A stretch of 64,000 bases of DNA from Arthrobacter rhizosphaerae. Lineage in GTDB: Bacteria; Actinomycetota; Actinomycetes; Actinomycetales; Micrococcaceae. The first letter of the stretch is position 1. Each line of letters starts with the position of its first letter. Made by a program: the position numbers and the translations under genes. This document shows positions 56,228 to 64,000 of the stretch, piece by piece. Below the pieces are notes generated by a model, which saw nothing but the letters and a program-made list of their open reading frames with translations, was not told the DNA's origin and ran no database searches. The stretch is from contig NZ_JALLAN010000010.1 of NCBI RefSeq assembly GCF_023062595.1, positions 1 through 64,000 on the forward strand, given 5' to 3'.

Positions 56228-56530
56228 ACAGAGGCCCATTTCCCCGGGGCCCGCTATGGTCAGGAGACGGACCACCCGAAGTCAAGGTACCGTACTTCAT
56301 CTTGGAATTGCACTGGCGTAATTAGGCGTGGTACGGCACAATAAGACTCACGTCGGCAACTCTCAACTGATGCTTGAAGCTAAGAACCGGGCATCTACTT
56401 GAAGCCGACGTTGCTCTGAAAATTTCATAAGTCTGGCAAGGATCACCCGCACCATGCGGTAACCGGGCAGCGGACACACATCCAGGCAGAGGTCGTTGGG
56501 GAAGACGTACCTACAGCTATGGAGGATGGA
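56228..56530 (+). other. 303-nt non-coding region between xerC and the DUF3145 gene
   Basis: No plausible gene on either strand. It holds a promoter-like 11-mer (56335-56345) and a structured leader (56351-56410). The leader has an outer 7-bp stem CGTCGGC (56351-56357) with GCCGACG (56404-56410), an inner GATGC (56369-56373) with GCATC (56391-56395), and a small CTT/AAG hairpin at the tip. About 120 nt separate it from the start. Confidence 0.6.
56335..56345 (+). promoter_or_regulatory. Promoter core of the DUF3145 gene (GGCACAATAAG)
   Basis: Identical 11-mer to that before rpsP. CACAAT would be the -10; transcription would start near 56350, just at the foot of the leader stem. The -35 is weak. 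Confidence 0.4.
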
Positions 56531-57034
56531 ATGTCTGTTGCAATGACCCGCGGTGTGTTGTTCATTCACTCGGCCCCGACTGCCCTGTGCCCGCACGTTG
56601 AGTGGGCTATCGGGTCAGTCGTGGACAAGCGAACGGACCTGGAGTGGACTGCTCAGCCTGCTGCGCCCGGAATGTTCCGGGCGGAGCTGTCGTGGACGGG
56701 CAACCAGGGAACAGGGGCCCAGCTCGCTTCTGCGCTGCGAGGTTGGGCCCATTTGCGCTATGAAGTCACGGAAGAGCCCAGCCCGGGTGTCGATGGCGGG
56801 CGCTGGTCACACACCCCGGAGCTCGGCATTTTTCATGCCATGACGGACGTTCACGGAAACATCATGGTTTCTGAAGACCGCATCCGTTACGCCTACGAAT
56901 CAGGCGCCGGCGATCCTTCCGCCGTCTACCACGAACTCTCATTGGCACTCGGCGAGGCTTGGGATGAGGAACTGGAACCGTTCAGGCACGCCGCGGAAGG
57001 TGCACCTGTCCGCTGGCTGCATCAGGTCGGCTAG
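56531..57034 (+). CDS. DUF3145 family protein
   Basis: A 167-residue soluble protein, opening MSVAMTRGVLFIHSAPTALC, that matches the actinobacterial family DUF3145 of unknown function. Trp-rich blocks (LRGWAHLRYEVTEEP, GGRWSHTPELG) are conserved in type. ATG 56531 has GGAGG 5 nt upstream; an earlier in-frame ATG (56519) precedes that ribosome site. The long structured leader suggests post-transcriptional control. Confidence 0.88.
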   Translation: MSVAMTRGVLFIHSAPTALCPHVEWAIGSVVDKRTDLEWTAQPAAPGMFRAELSWTGNQGTGAQLASALRGWAHLRYEVTEEPSPGVDGGRWSHTPELGIFHAMTDVHGNIMVSEDRIRYAYESGAGDPSAVYHELSLALGEAWDEELEPFRHAAEGAPVRWLHQVG

Positions 57035-57124
57035 AAGCTGCCGGCCTGTCCACCTCAGGCGTGTCGAAAGCGGGCCGAATTACGCTTCCATCCACGTGCC
57101 TCCACTGATTGACTCTCCATAGCA

Positions 57125-57172
57125 CAGAAGTGGCCCCCGCCGGAGTGAACTGCTCGGCGGGGGCCACTTCTG
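57125..57172. terminator. Bidirectional terminator between DUF3145 and fabF
   Basis: A perfect 18-bp inverted repeat (57125-57142 with 57155-57172) with a 12-nt loop. The arms begin CAGAAGTGGCCCCC. It is placed between two convergent stops. No long U-tract is present. Confidence 0.8.
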
Positions 57173-57192
57173 CATATGGCTGTGAATCGGTG

Positions 57193-58428
57193 TCAGACGC
57201 TGCGGACTGCGATGACCGCGTTGTGGCCCCCGAAACCGAAGGAGTTGCTGAGCGCGACGATATTCCCGGAAGGGAGATCGCGGGCGGAGGTCACGACGTC
57301 GAGCGGGATTTCAGGATCCTGGTTTTCAAGGTTGATAGTCACCGGCGCCTTCCGTTCATAGACGGCGAGCACTGTCAGTACCGCTTCGACGGCACCTGAG
57401 GCGCCCAGGAGGTGCCCCATCTGCGACTTGGTGGCAGAGACGGCCACGTTCTCCAGATGGGAACCCAGCGCGGCCTTGAGCGCCGTGTACTCGGGCTTGT
57501 CGCCTACCGGAGTCGAGGTGGCGTGTGCATTCACGTGGACAACGTCCTCCGCCTGCACCCGTCCGTCAAACATGGCGGCCTTCAAGGCGCGGGTTGCGCC
57601 GAGGCCTTCCGGATCCGGGGCAGTGATATGGTACGCGTCAGCTGTCACCGATGTGCCTGCAAGCTCGGCATAAATGCGTGCGCCGCGGGCAAGGGCGTGT
57701 TCTTCGGCTTCGAGGACAATGGCGCCGGCGCCTTCACCCATCACAAAGCCGTCCCGGTCCCTGTCGTACGGCCGTGAGGCGCCCTGGGGGTTTTCATTGC
57801 GCCGGGACAGTGCCTGCATGGAGGAGAAGGCTGCGATCGGCATCGGGTGGATCGCAGCTTCCGCACCGCCGCAGACAACGACGTCCGCTTTGCCGGAACG
57901 GATCAGTTCAAGGCCAAGGTGCAAAGCTTCCGTTCCGGAGGCGCATGCTGAGACGGGGGTGTGGGCGCCTGCACGGGCACCGAGGTCAAGGCTGACTGCT
58001 GCGGCCACTCCATTGGGCATCAGCATCGGAACGGTCATGGGAAGAACCCGCCGGGGGCCTTTTTCGCGCAGGGTGTCCCAGGCATCGAGGAGGGTCCACA
58101 CTCCGCCAATGCCGGTTGCAAAGGCAACGGCGAGCCGGTCGTGATCAACTTCGGTGATCCCGGAGTCACCCCAGGCTTCCCGGGCGGCGATGACGCCGAA
58201 CTGCGTGGACGGGTCCATCCGCTTTGCTTCAACCCGCGCCAGCACGTCCAGGGCCGGGGTGGAGGCCCGCGCAGCAAAGTGGACAGGAAGCTCAAACTTG
58301 GCCACCCAGTCATCTTCGAGGGTGCGGGCTCCGGAGACGCCCTTCAGCGCATTCGTCCACATCGTGGGTACGTCGCCGCCGATGGGCGTGGTGGCACCCA
58401 GACCGGTAATGACTACTTTGCGTGTCAT
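57193..58428 (-). CDS. fabF: 3-oxoacyl-ACP synthase II
   Basis: FabF, 411 residues, elongates acyl-ACP by condensation with malonyl-ACP. The Cys-His-His triad is visible: Cys in VSACASGTEALHLG, His in VNAHATSTPVGD and His in KSQMGHLLGASG. The thiolase-fold start VVITGLGATTPIG is typical. It is the last gene of the fabD-fabH-acpP-fabF cluster, 172 nt after acpP. Confidence 0.96.
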   Translation of the reverse strand: MTRKVVITGLGATTPIGGDVPTMWTNALKGVSGARTLEDDWVAKFELPVHFAARASTPALDVLARVEAKRMDPSTQFGVIAAREAWGDSGITEVDHDRLAVAFATGIGGVWTLLDAWDTLREKGPRRVLPMTVPMLMPNGVAAAVSLDLGARAGAHTPVSACASGTEALHLGLELIRSGKADVVVCGGAEAAIHPMPIAAFSSMQALSRRNENPQGASRPYDRDRDGFVMGEGAGAIVLEAEEHALARGARIYAELAGTSVTADAYHITAPDPEGLGATRALKAAMFDGRVQAEDVVHVNAHATSTPVGDKPEYTALKAALGSHLENVAVSATKSQMGHLLGASGAVEAVLTVLAVYERKAPVTINLENQDPEIPLDVVTSARDLPSGNIVALSNSFGFGGHNAVIAVRSV

Positions 58429-58536
58429 GGGATCACTCTCTGTCGGTGCTTGCCGCGCCCTGCGTTGGTGGCCGGAAGGCTGAGCGGGGGGCGTGCGTAA
58501 GGATCTTTCGAAAACTTGGTATTTCTGGGGACTGCC

Positions 58537-58567
58537 GGTCCCGGTCGCGGAATCGCAGACCGGGACC
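58537..58567 (-). terminator. Intercistronic hairpin between acpP and fabF
   Basis: A perfect 10-bp stem GGTCCCGGTC/GACCGGGACC (58537-58546 with 58558-58567) with an inner GCG/CGC, about 34 nt after the acpP stop. There is no U-run. It could partly terminate or protect the acpP 3' end and so raise ACP over FabF. Confidence 0.55.
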
Positions 58568-58600
58568 AGCGGCCCTTAGGCTTTAGGCCTGAAACCCGGA

Positions 58601-58846
58601 CTAGGCCTGGGCGTTGGAAATGAAGCTGACGGCGTCGCCAACGGTCTTGAGGTTCTTGACCTCTTCGTCCGGGATGCGCACGCCGAACTTCTCTTCTGCG
58701 TTGACCACGATGGTCATCATGGAGATGGAGTCGATGTCCAGGTCCTCGGTGAAGGACTTGTCCAGCTCTACTGCCTCGGTAGCCAGGCCGGTCTCTTCGT
58801 TAACGATTTCAGCCAGGCCGGCCAGGATCTCTTCGTTGCTAGCCAT
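58601..58846 (-). CDS. acpP: Acyl carrier protein
   Basis: ACP, 81 residues, carries growing acyl chains on 4'-phosphopantetheine. The attachment Ser is in DLDIDSISMMTIV. The protein is acidic as usual (EEKFGVRIPDEEVKNLKT). Strong Shine-Dalgarno (AGGAGCC before the ATG). It lies between fabH and fabF and should be the most abundant product of the cluster. Confidence 0.97.
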   Translation of the reverse strand: MASNEEILAGLAEIVNEETGLATEAVELDKSFTEDLDIDSISMMTIVVNAEEKFGVRIPDEEVKNLKTVGDAVSFISNAQA

Positions 58847-58975
58847 TGATGGCTCCTTTTCTTGTGTTGCCGGCAGTTACCGGAAATGGTGCAAACCGCG
58901 GATACGGCTTGGTGTGGAAAGATGCGTGTCTTTTAGAACGTATTCAGTTGTTGGATCGGGCCGGAAGACCGGTGC

Positions 58976-60103
58976 TTAGGGGAGCACGATCACCTGGGCG
59001 CCGAAGACCAGGCCTGCTCCGAAGCCGATCTGCAGGGCAAGCCCGCCGCTTAGGGCGGGGTTTTCCTTGAGGAGCCTGTGGGTGGCCAGGGGTATGGATG
59101 CGGCGGAGGTGTTACCAGCTTCGGCGATGTCCCTGGCAACGGTGACCGTCTCGGGGAGTTTGAGCTTCTTCACCATCTCATCGATGATTCGCATGTTGGC
59201 CTGGTGGGGTACGAAGGCCACGAGGTCATCAGCCGTGACGCCTGCCGCGTCGAGCGCTTGCTGGGCAACCTTGGCCATCTCCCACACTGCCCAACGGAAA
59301 ACGGTCTGGCCATCCTGGCGGAGAGTGGGCCAGATGGCTGCTTCGGTTACAGCGGCTTCGGCGGTGTTCAAGGCCGTGAGGGTAGCGCTTCCATGGGCAG
59401 TGTTCCCATGAGCAGGGTTTCGCTGGGAGTTGACCCGGGACGTCAGTCCCTGCGGGTCAAGTGCCTGATCACGGGCTTCATTAAGGGAGTGCGTCATGCC
59501 GATGGCATCCCACTTGCTGCCGTCCGAACCCCAGACCGACGGACCGATGCCGGGAGTGTCCGACGGGCCAATGACCACTGCACCGGCGCCGTCACCGAGG
59601 AGGAAGGATATGGTCCGCTCCGTGTTGTCGATGACGTCAGAGAGTTTCTCCGCGCCAACCACCAGCACGTACTCTGCGGCTCCGGACCTGACGAGGGCAT
59701 CGCCTTGGGCAATGCCGTAGCAGTAGCCCGCGCAGGCAGCGGAGATGTCGAACGCCGGAGCGGGCGTGGCTCCGATCCGATCTGCAAGGCTCGCTGCAGC
59801 GGACGGCGTCGCGTAGGGGTGGGTCACTGTGGAGACAATCACCGCGCCCAGCTGGGAGGCATCGATGCCTGCCTTCTGGAGGGCCTCGCGGGCCGCGCCC
59901 TCTGCCATATCGATCACGCTGACATCAGCGGCTGCACGGTGCCGGGTGACGATGCCCGTGCGTTGCCGGATCCATTCGTCCGAAGAGTCGATCCACTGGC
60001 AGACGTCGTCGTTGGTGACGATGACATCCGGACGGTAGGCGCCAAGGCCGAGGATCCTGGTGTTCGGGTTGACGGGTGCCTGTTTGAGAACGGGAACGCT
60101 CAT
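58976..60103 (-). CDS. fabH: 3-oxoacyl-ACP synthase III
   Basis: FabH, 375 residues, starts fatty-acid chains from acyl-CoA and malonyl-ACP; in this group it favours branched primers. The triad is Cys in DISAACAGYCYG, His in AFVPHQANMRI and Asn in AEAGNTSAAS. It is longer than E. coli FabH (317) through an insertion of about 45 residues (about 210-255, including NPAHGNTAHGSA). Its ATG overlaps the fabD stop by 4 nt. Confidence 0.95.
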   Translation of the reverse strand: MSVPVLKQAPVNPNTRILGLGAYRPDVIVTNDDVCQWIDSSDEWIRQRTGIVTRHRAAADVSVIDMAEGAAREALQKAGIDASQLGAVIVSTVTHPYATPSAAASLADRIGATPAPAFDISAACAGYCYGIAQGDALVRSGAAEYVLVVGAEKLSDVIDNTERTISFLLGDGAGAVVIGPSDTPGIGPSVWGSDGSKWDAIGMTHSLNEARDQALDPQGLTSRVNSQRNPAHGNTAHGSATLTALNTAEAAVTEAAIWPTLRQDGQTVFRWAVWEMAKVAQQALDAAGVTADDLVAFVPHQANMRIIDEMVKKLKLPETVTVARDIAEAGNTSAASIPLATHRLLKENPALSGGLALQIGFGAGLVFGAQVIVLP

Positions 60104-61029
60104 GACTGGCCATCCAGTTCTGCGAAGAGGGCAAGGGCTGCGGAAAGGTCTTCGGGGGTCTTGACAGCAACTGTCTTGACGCCTGGCATTCCTCGCTTGG
60201 CGAGACCGGTAAGGGTCCCTGCGGGGGCGAGTTCAATGACTCCGGTGACGCCTCTCTGGACCAGGGACTCCATGCACAGGTCCCAGCGGACCGGCCGGGA
60301 CACCTGGGCGATGAGGCTCTCCACCGCGGCGGAGCCCTCCGTCACTGCCTGGCCGTCAAAGTTGGACAGGAGGGGTACCTGGGGGTTCTGCGGGGACAGG
60401 GTGGGCTTCAAGGCCTCCAGTGCGCTCACAGCCGGCGACATGTGCGAGGTGTGGAATGCCCCGGCAACTTTCAAGGGGATGACCCGCGCCTTGGCCGGTG
60501 GATTGTCGGCGAGGAACTTCAGCTGATCGAAGGTGCCCGCGGCCACGGTCTGGCCGGCTCCATTGACGTTGGCGGGTGTCGCCCCTGAGGCTTCAATGGC
60601 AGCGAGGACCTCAACGGAATCTCCGCCCACAACAGCACTCATGCCGGTCGGCGTCACCGCCGCAGCTGCCGCCATGCTGTTGGCACGCTCACGGACGAAG
60701 GTCATGGCCTCGGCCTCAGTGACTACGCCTGCAAGGGCGGAAGCAGTGATCTCTCCCACCGAGTGGCCCGCCAGGACCACCGGCAGGGTGCTCAGTTCGA
60801 CGTCGAACAGTGACTTTGCTGCCACCAGGCCGGCGGCCACAATCAAAGGCTGCGCAACAGCGGTGTCTTTGATTGTCTCTTCGTCAGAGGTGGTTCCATG
60901 AGCGGTGAGGTCAATGCCTGCGATTTCACTCAGGGCGGCCAGATGGCCTGCTACGGAAGGCAGTTCCAGCCAAGGGGCCAGAAAACCAGGGGTCTGGGAG
61001 CCCTGTCCAGGGCAGACGATTGCAAGCAC
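60100..61029 (-). CDS. fabD: Malonyl-CoA:ACP transacylase
   Basis: FabD, 309 residues, moves malonyl from CoA to ACP. It opens LAIVCPGQGSQTPGFL, has the nucleophile Ser in AGHSVGEITA and the His in VAGAFHTSHMSP. The start is GTG 61029. It heads the fab operon. A TAATTT -10 (61049-61044) and two palindromes lie just upstream. Confidence 0.96.
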   Translation of the reverse strand: MLAIVCPGQGSQTPGFLAPWLELPSVAGHLAALSEIAGIDLTAHGTTSDEETIKDTAVAQPLIVAAGLVAAKSLFDVELSTLPVVLAGHSVGEITASALAGVVTEAEAMTFVRERANSMAAAAAVTPTGMSAVVGGDSVEVLAAIEASGATPANVNGAGQTVAAGTFDQLKFLADNPPAKARVIPLKVAGAFHTSHMSPAVSALEALKPTLSPQNPQVPLLSNFDGQAVTEGSAAVESLIAQVSRPVRWDLCMESLVQRGVTGVIELAPAGTLTGLAKRGMPGVKTVAVKTPEDLSAALALFAELDGQS

Positions 61030-61043
61030 GTATCCAGCTTTCC

Positions 61044-61113
61044 AAATTACCGAGCGATTCAGCGGTGCATTGATGCACCAAGCTCCATGGGTCAGTTTGT
61101 AGGAAGTCTACAA
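61044..61113 (-). promoter_or_regulatory. fabD promoter with two palindromic candidate operators
   Basis: TAATTT -10 on the minus strand (61049-61044). Palindrome A is GGTGCAT-TG-ATGCACC (61064-61079), which covers the expected -35. Palindrome B is TTGTAG-N5-CTACAA (61097-61113), immediately after the regulator's stop codon. Both have perfect arms. Confidence 0.6.
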
Positions 61114-61117
61114 CGGT

Positions 61118-62362
61118 TCAGTTGTTGTTCCGGGACGGCTGGCGTTCCGTGGCAGCCTTCGGAGGGGTGGATAAACGGCCTACTACCAGCGCCGCCTGGA
61201 GAACAAAAGCTTCCCGGGGGAGGAGCGGATCCCATCCCGTGACGTCACATACGCGCTTCAGGCGGTAACGCACGGTGTTGGCATGAACGAAGAGTTCCCG
61301 GGCTGTTGCCTCCAGTGAATGCCCCAGCTCCAGGTACGTTCCCAGCGTCTCCACCAGGCCGTTGGAGGCGGCCACCAACGGCCTGTAGATGTTCTTCACA
61401 AGGCACCTTCGCGCCGCGTCGTCGCCGGAAATGACCCGTTCAGGCAGCAGGTCATCGGCGGCGACCGGCCGGGGGGCCGAAGGCCAGGCGCGGGCTGCGG
61501 TCAATCCGGCGAAGGCCGACTGGGCCGATCCGCTGGCTTCCAGCAGTGAACCGGCTTCCGGTCCGTAGACCACCGGACCCGGCGCGAACAGCTCGCTGAG
61601 CTTCTGATAGGCGGACTCCCTGTCCTGCAAACCGCCCAGGATCAGGATCAGGCGGTCCCCTTGGATGCCCACGAGGGCGTCCTCGGCAAAGCGGCCGGCA
61701 GTACGGCGCAATTCACTCACATAGCTGGCGCTGGGCTCGGACGGAGAGTTTCCGACCATTACTGTGAACCGTTCCTGGGCTTTCCAGCCCAAGGCGGCGA
61801 TCCTGGATCTCAGTGCGTCGGTGTTTTCACCGCGAAGGATGGCATCAACAATCAGTGCTTCGAGGCGCGTGTCCCACGACCCCCGTGATTCCGCGGCGCG
61901 GGCGTAGACGTCGGCGGCGGCGAAGGCCACTTCCCGGGAATAACGCAGGACGGCTTCGCGCAATGACGGCTGATCGGCCTCCGGGGCGATCACCGGCACC
62001 TGGTCCTCGACTACCTCCACCACGATGCGTATCAGCTGGAGGGCTTTTTGCAGGCTGATGGAGCGGGTGAGTTCAGTGGGTGCTGTTCCGAAGACATCCG
62101 AAAGAATCCACGACGGCGAACTTGGACGTTCGTACCAGGTCACGAAAGCCGCGATGCCGTTCTGGGCCACCATTCCAAGGGCAGACCGCTCATCCGAGCT
62201 GAGCCTGCTGTACCAGGGAAGCGATTTTTCGAGTTGGCGCAAAGTGGTGGTGGACAACTGGCCCACGCTTGCCCGCAGCTTTTTAAGCGTTTCGGTCTTT
62301 TCGGGAGTGAGGGTCCGTGACGCAGGCTTGCGCTTTGCGGGAGTTGGGTTTGGCTCTGCCAT
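61118..62362 (-). CDS. PucR/CdaR-type regulator, probable FasR-like activator of fab genes
   Basis: A 414-residue regulator. The C-terminal PucR-type helix-turn-helix is clear (ELFVHANTVRYRLKRVCDVTGWD), preceded by a GGDEF-like/CdaR middle region. It lies directly before fabD. In Streptomyces coelicolor a regulator at this place (FasR) activates fabD-fabH-acpP-fabF, so the same job is likely here. I use ATG 62362 (MAEPNPTPAKRK); TATGCT lies 6 nt upstream of it, so it too is probably leaderless. Confidence 0.85.
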   Translation of the reverse strand: MAEPNPTPAKRKPASRTLTPEKTETLKKLRASVGQLSTTTLRQLEKSLPWYSRLSSDERSALGMVAQNGIAAFVTWYERPSSPSWILSDVFGTAPTELTRSISLQKALQLIRIVVEVVEDQVPVIAPEADQPSLREAVLRYSREVAFAAADVYARAAESRGSWDTRLEALIVDAILRGENTDALRSRIAALGWKAQERFTVMVGNSPSEPSASYVSELRRTAGRFAEDALVGIQGDRLILILGGLQDRESAYQKLSELFAPGPVVYGPEAGSLLEASGSAQSAFAGLTAARAWPSAPRPVAADDLLPERVISGDDAARRCLVKNIYRPLVAASNGLVETLGTYLELGHSLEATARELFVHANTVRYRLKRVCDVTGWDPLLPREAFVLQAALVVGRLSTPPKAATERQPSRNNN

Positions 62363-62368
62363 GCAACG

Positions 62369-62374
62369 AGCATA
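62369..62374 (-). promoter_or_regulatory. -10 box of a leaderless promoter for the FasR-like gene
   Basis: TATGCT on the minus strand, six bases (62363-62368), then ATG 62362. No Shine-Dalgarno sequence. Confidence 0.45.
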
Positions 62375-62437
62375 CGGTGCGCGGCGGACAAGCTCCATTT
62401 GTGCAAAGGCTACAAACGGCCTTTCGGCCCGACAACG

Positions 62438-62477
62438 ACGACGGCGGTCCTCACCGAAAGGTGGGAACCGCCGTCGC
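62438..62477 (-). terminator. Terminator after aceE
   Basis: A long stem, CGACGGCGGT (62439-62448) with ACCGCCGTCG (62467-62476), then one mismatch, and an inner CACC/GGTG closed by a GAAA tetraloop. It lies about 36 nt after the aceE stop. There is no long U-run. Confidence 0.65.
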
Positions 62478-62512
62478 CATTTGCCAAGCTCAACGCAGGT
62501 GAAGTCCGGGGG

Positions 62513-64000
62513 CTAGGAGTCTCCTCCAGCGTTCCCGGTGCTGCCTGCATTGACGTTGTGCAGGCGGTACTTCTCGATTGCCTGAGCGGGTGCTCCTGCA
62601 TCCACCTCTCCGCGGCGCGCCAGCATCTCAAGGGAGCGGACAACCACTGAGTGGGTGTCGTTCTTGAAGAAGCGGCGTGCAGCGGCACGGGTGTCCGAGA
62701 AACCGAACCCATCCGCGCCGAGCGAGGCGAACTCGTTCGGCAGGAACTGACGGATCTGGTCCGGCACGGCCTTCATGTAGTCGGTAACGGCAACAATCGG
62801 TCCGGTTGCACCGGCAAGCTGCTGGGCCACGAAGGGTGTCCTCGCGGGCTGGCCCGGGTTCAGGAAGGCCTCTTCTTCGGCGGCAAGGCCGTCGCGGCGG
62901 AGTTCATTCCAGGACGTAACAGACCAGACGTCGGCGGAAACGCCCCAGTCCTCGGCAAGGATCCGTTGCGCGTCCAGGGCCCACGGAACCGAGACACCCG
63001 ATGCCAGGATCTGGGTCCGGGGACCGTCGATCTTGGCTGGTGCCAGCAGGTAGATGCCCTTGATGACTCCCTCGACGTCCAGCTCTTCGGGTTCGGCAGG
63101 CTGAAGGATGGGCTCGTTGTACACCGTGATGTAGTACATGAGGTTCCGGTCGCCGGTGTTCTCGCCGTACATCCGCTCCAGGCCGTCACGGACGATGTGG
63201 CCCATTTCGTAACCGTAAGCGGGGTCATAGGTGACCACTGCGGGGTTTGTGGAGGCAAGGAGAGGGGAGTGTCCGTCAGCGTGCTGGAGGCCTTCACCGG
63301 TAAGGGTGGTCCTGCCCGCCGTGGCGCCGATGATGAAACCACGTGTCATCTGGTCAGCTGCTGCCCAGAAAGCGTCGCCTGTCCGCTGGAAACCGAACAT
63401 CGAGTAGAACACATACACGGGTACCAGCGGCTGGCCGTGGGTGGCGTATGCGGTACCGGCGGCGGTGAACGCCGCCACTGCTCCGGCTTCGTTGATGCCC
63501 GGGTGGATCAGCTGCCCGGCGGGAGACTCCTTGTAGGCCAGGACGAGGTCCCGGTCCACGGAAAGGTAGTTCTGGCCCTTGGGGTTGTAGATCTTTGCAG
63601 TGGGGAAGAAGGCGTCCATACCGAACGTACGCGCTTCATCGGGGATGATCGGCACGATCCGCTGGCCGAACTCCTTGTCCCTCATGAGGTCCTTGAGCAG
63701 CCGGACGAACGCCATGGTAGTGGCCGCCATTTGCTTGCCTGAACCACGCTTGGCCACTTCGTAGGCCTTGCTGTCCGGAAGCTTGACGTCCACGTGCTCG
63801 GACCTCCGCTCGGGAACAGCACCGCCCAGGGCAGCCCGTCGCTCCATCATGTATTTGATTTCGGGGGCTTCGGTTCCGGGGTGGAAATACGGCGGCTGGT
63901 ACGGGTCGCCCTCAAGCTGGTCATCCGAAATGGGGATGCGCAGGTGGTCGCGGAAGGACTTGAGGTCATCCAGCGTGAGTTTCTTCATCTGGTGGGTCGC
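62513..64000 (-). CDS. aceE: Pyruvate dehydrogenase E1 component (AceE), C-terminal part
   Basis: The 3' part of aceE: 495 codons read to the window edge without a start, so the gene continues beyond 64000 (full E1p is about 900 residues). E1p decarboxylates pyruvate with thiamine diphosphate and feeds acetyl-CoA to fatty-acid synthesis. The homodimeric E1 type is clear from [41 protein letters not shown] and [19 protein letters not shown]. Its place beside the fab cluster is common in actinobacteria. Confidence 0.96.
   Translation of the reverse strand, partial: ATHQMKKLTLDDLKSFRDHLRIPISDDQLEGDPYQPPYFHPGTEAPEIKYMMERRAALGGAVPERRSEHVDVKLPDSKAYEVAKRGSGKQMAATTMAFVRLLKDLMRDKEFGQRIVPIIPDEARTFGMDAFFPTAKIYNPKGQNYLSVDRDLVLAYKESPAGQLIHPGINEAGAVAAFTAAGTAYATHGQPLVPVYVFYSMFGFQRTGDAFWAAADQMTRGFIIGATAGRTTLTGEGLQHADGHSPLLASTNPAVVTYDPAYGYEMGHIVRDGLERMYGENTGDRNLMYYITVYNEPILQPAEPEELDVEGVIKGIYLLAPAKIDGPRTQILASGVSVPWALDAQRILAEDWGVSADVWSVTSWNELRRDGLAAEEEAFLNPGQPARTPFVAQQLAGATGPIVAVTDYMKAVPDQIRQFLPNEFASLGADGFGFSDTRAAARRFFKNDTHSVVVRSLEMLARRGEVDAGAPAQAIEKYRLHNVNAGSTGNAGGDS

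Overview
This window is high-GC chromosomal DNA from an actinobacterium. It is most likely Arthrobacter or Pseudarthrobacter (Micrococcaceae). This rests on the gene orders (ndgR/leuCD; DUF177-rpmF-rnc-mutM-smc-ftsY; rpsP-khpA-rimM-trmD-rplS-lepB-rnhB-DUF2469-yraN-yifB-dprA-xerC; fabD-fabH-acpP-fabF next to a PucR-type regulator and aceE), frequent GTG/TTG starts, TANNNT-type -10 boxes and leaderless starts. The assignment is inferred from the sequence alone.

Layout. 0.1-4.6 kb: a membrane acyltransferase overlapping two coupled dynamin-like GTPases, the least understood unit here. 4.6-8.2 kb: DUF1697 protein, then the IclR regulator NdgR divergent from leuCD, with a palindrome in the shared promoter. 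8.3-13.2 kb: envelope and phospholipid genes (murA, a PlsC-like acyltransferase, gpsA, ddl) and a convergent DUF3515 lipoprotein. 13.4-16.4 kb: a secreted zinc metalloprotease with five C-terminal repeats. 16.5-24.0 kb: thiL, a DAK2-domain protein, recG, rsmD, a spermidine-synthase-like protein, a DapC-like aminotransferase and coaD. 24.1-26.7 kb: DUF177, rpmF, rnc and mutM from one good promoter. 26.8-29.2 kb: a secreted LGFP-repeat protein. 29.4-34.3 kb: smc and ftsY. 34.3-39.1 kb: an MFS transporter, amt-glnK (no glnD follows) and a divergent G6PDH-like protein. 39.2-45.7 kb: ffh, a hydrolase, thiC under a TPP riboswitch, an amidohydrolase and a VOC dioxygenase-like protein behind a palindromic operator. 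45.8-56.2 kb: a small hypothetical gene, then the ribosome, secretion and DNA-processing superoperon from rpsP to xerC, including two tandem signal peptidases. 56.5-64.0 kb: DUF3145, then on the minus strand fabF, acpP, fabH, fabD, a FasR-like regulator and the C-terminal part of aceE, which runs off the end.

How it works together: most of the window is core machinery for translation and protein export (ffh, ftsY, lepB x2, ribosomal proteins), wall and lipid precursors, chromosome maintenance, nitrogen uptake and fatty-acid synthesis. The accessory parts are the two secreted repeat proteins, each set between housekeeping genes, and the GTPase pair. No rRNA, tRNA, transposase, prophage or CRISPR array was found. 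The most useful non-coding signals are at least seven leaderless promoters (TANNNT, 6-7 nt, start codon), palindromic operators at ndgR/leuC, the VOC gene and fabD, a strong terminator inside the rpsP operon, a long palindrome between ftsY and the MFS gene, and a likely ATT start codon for DUF177.
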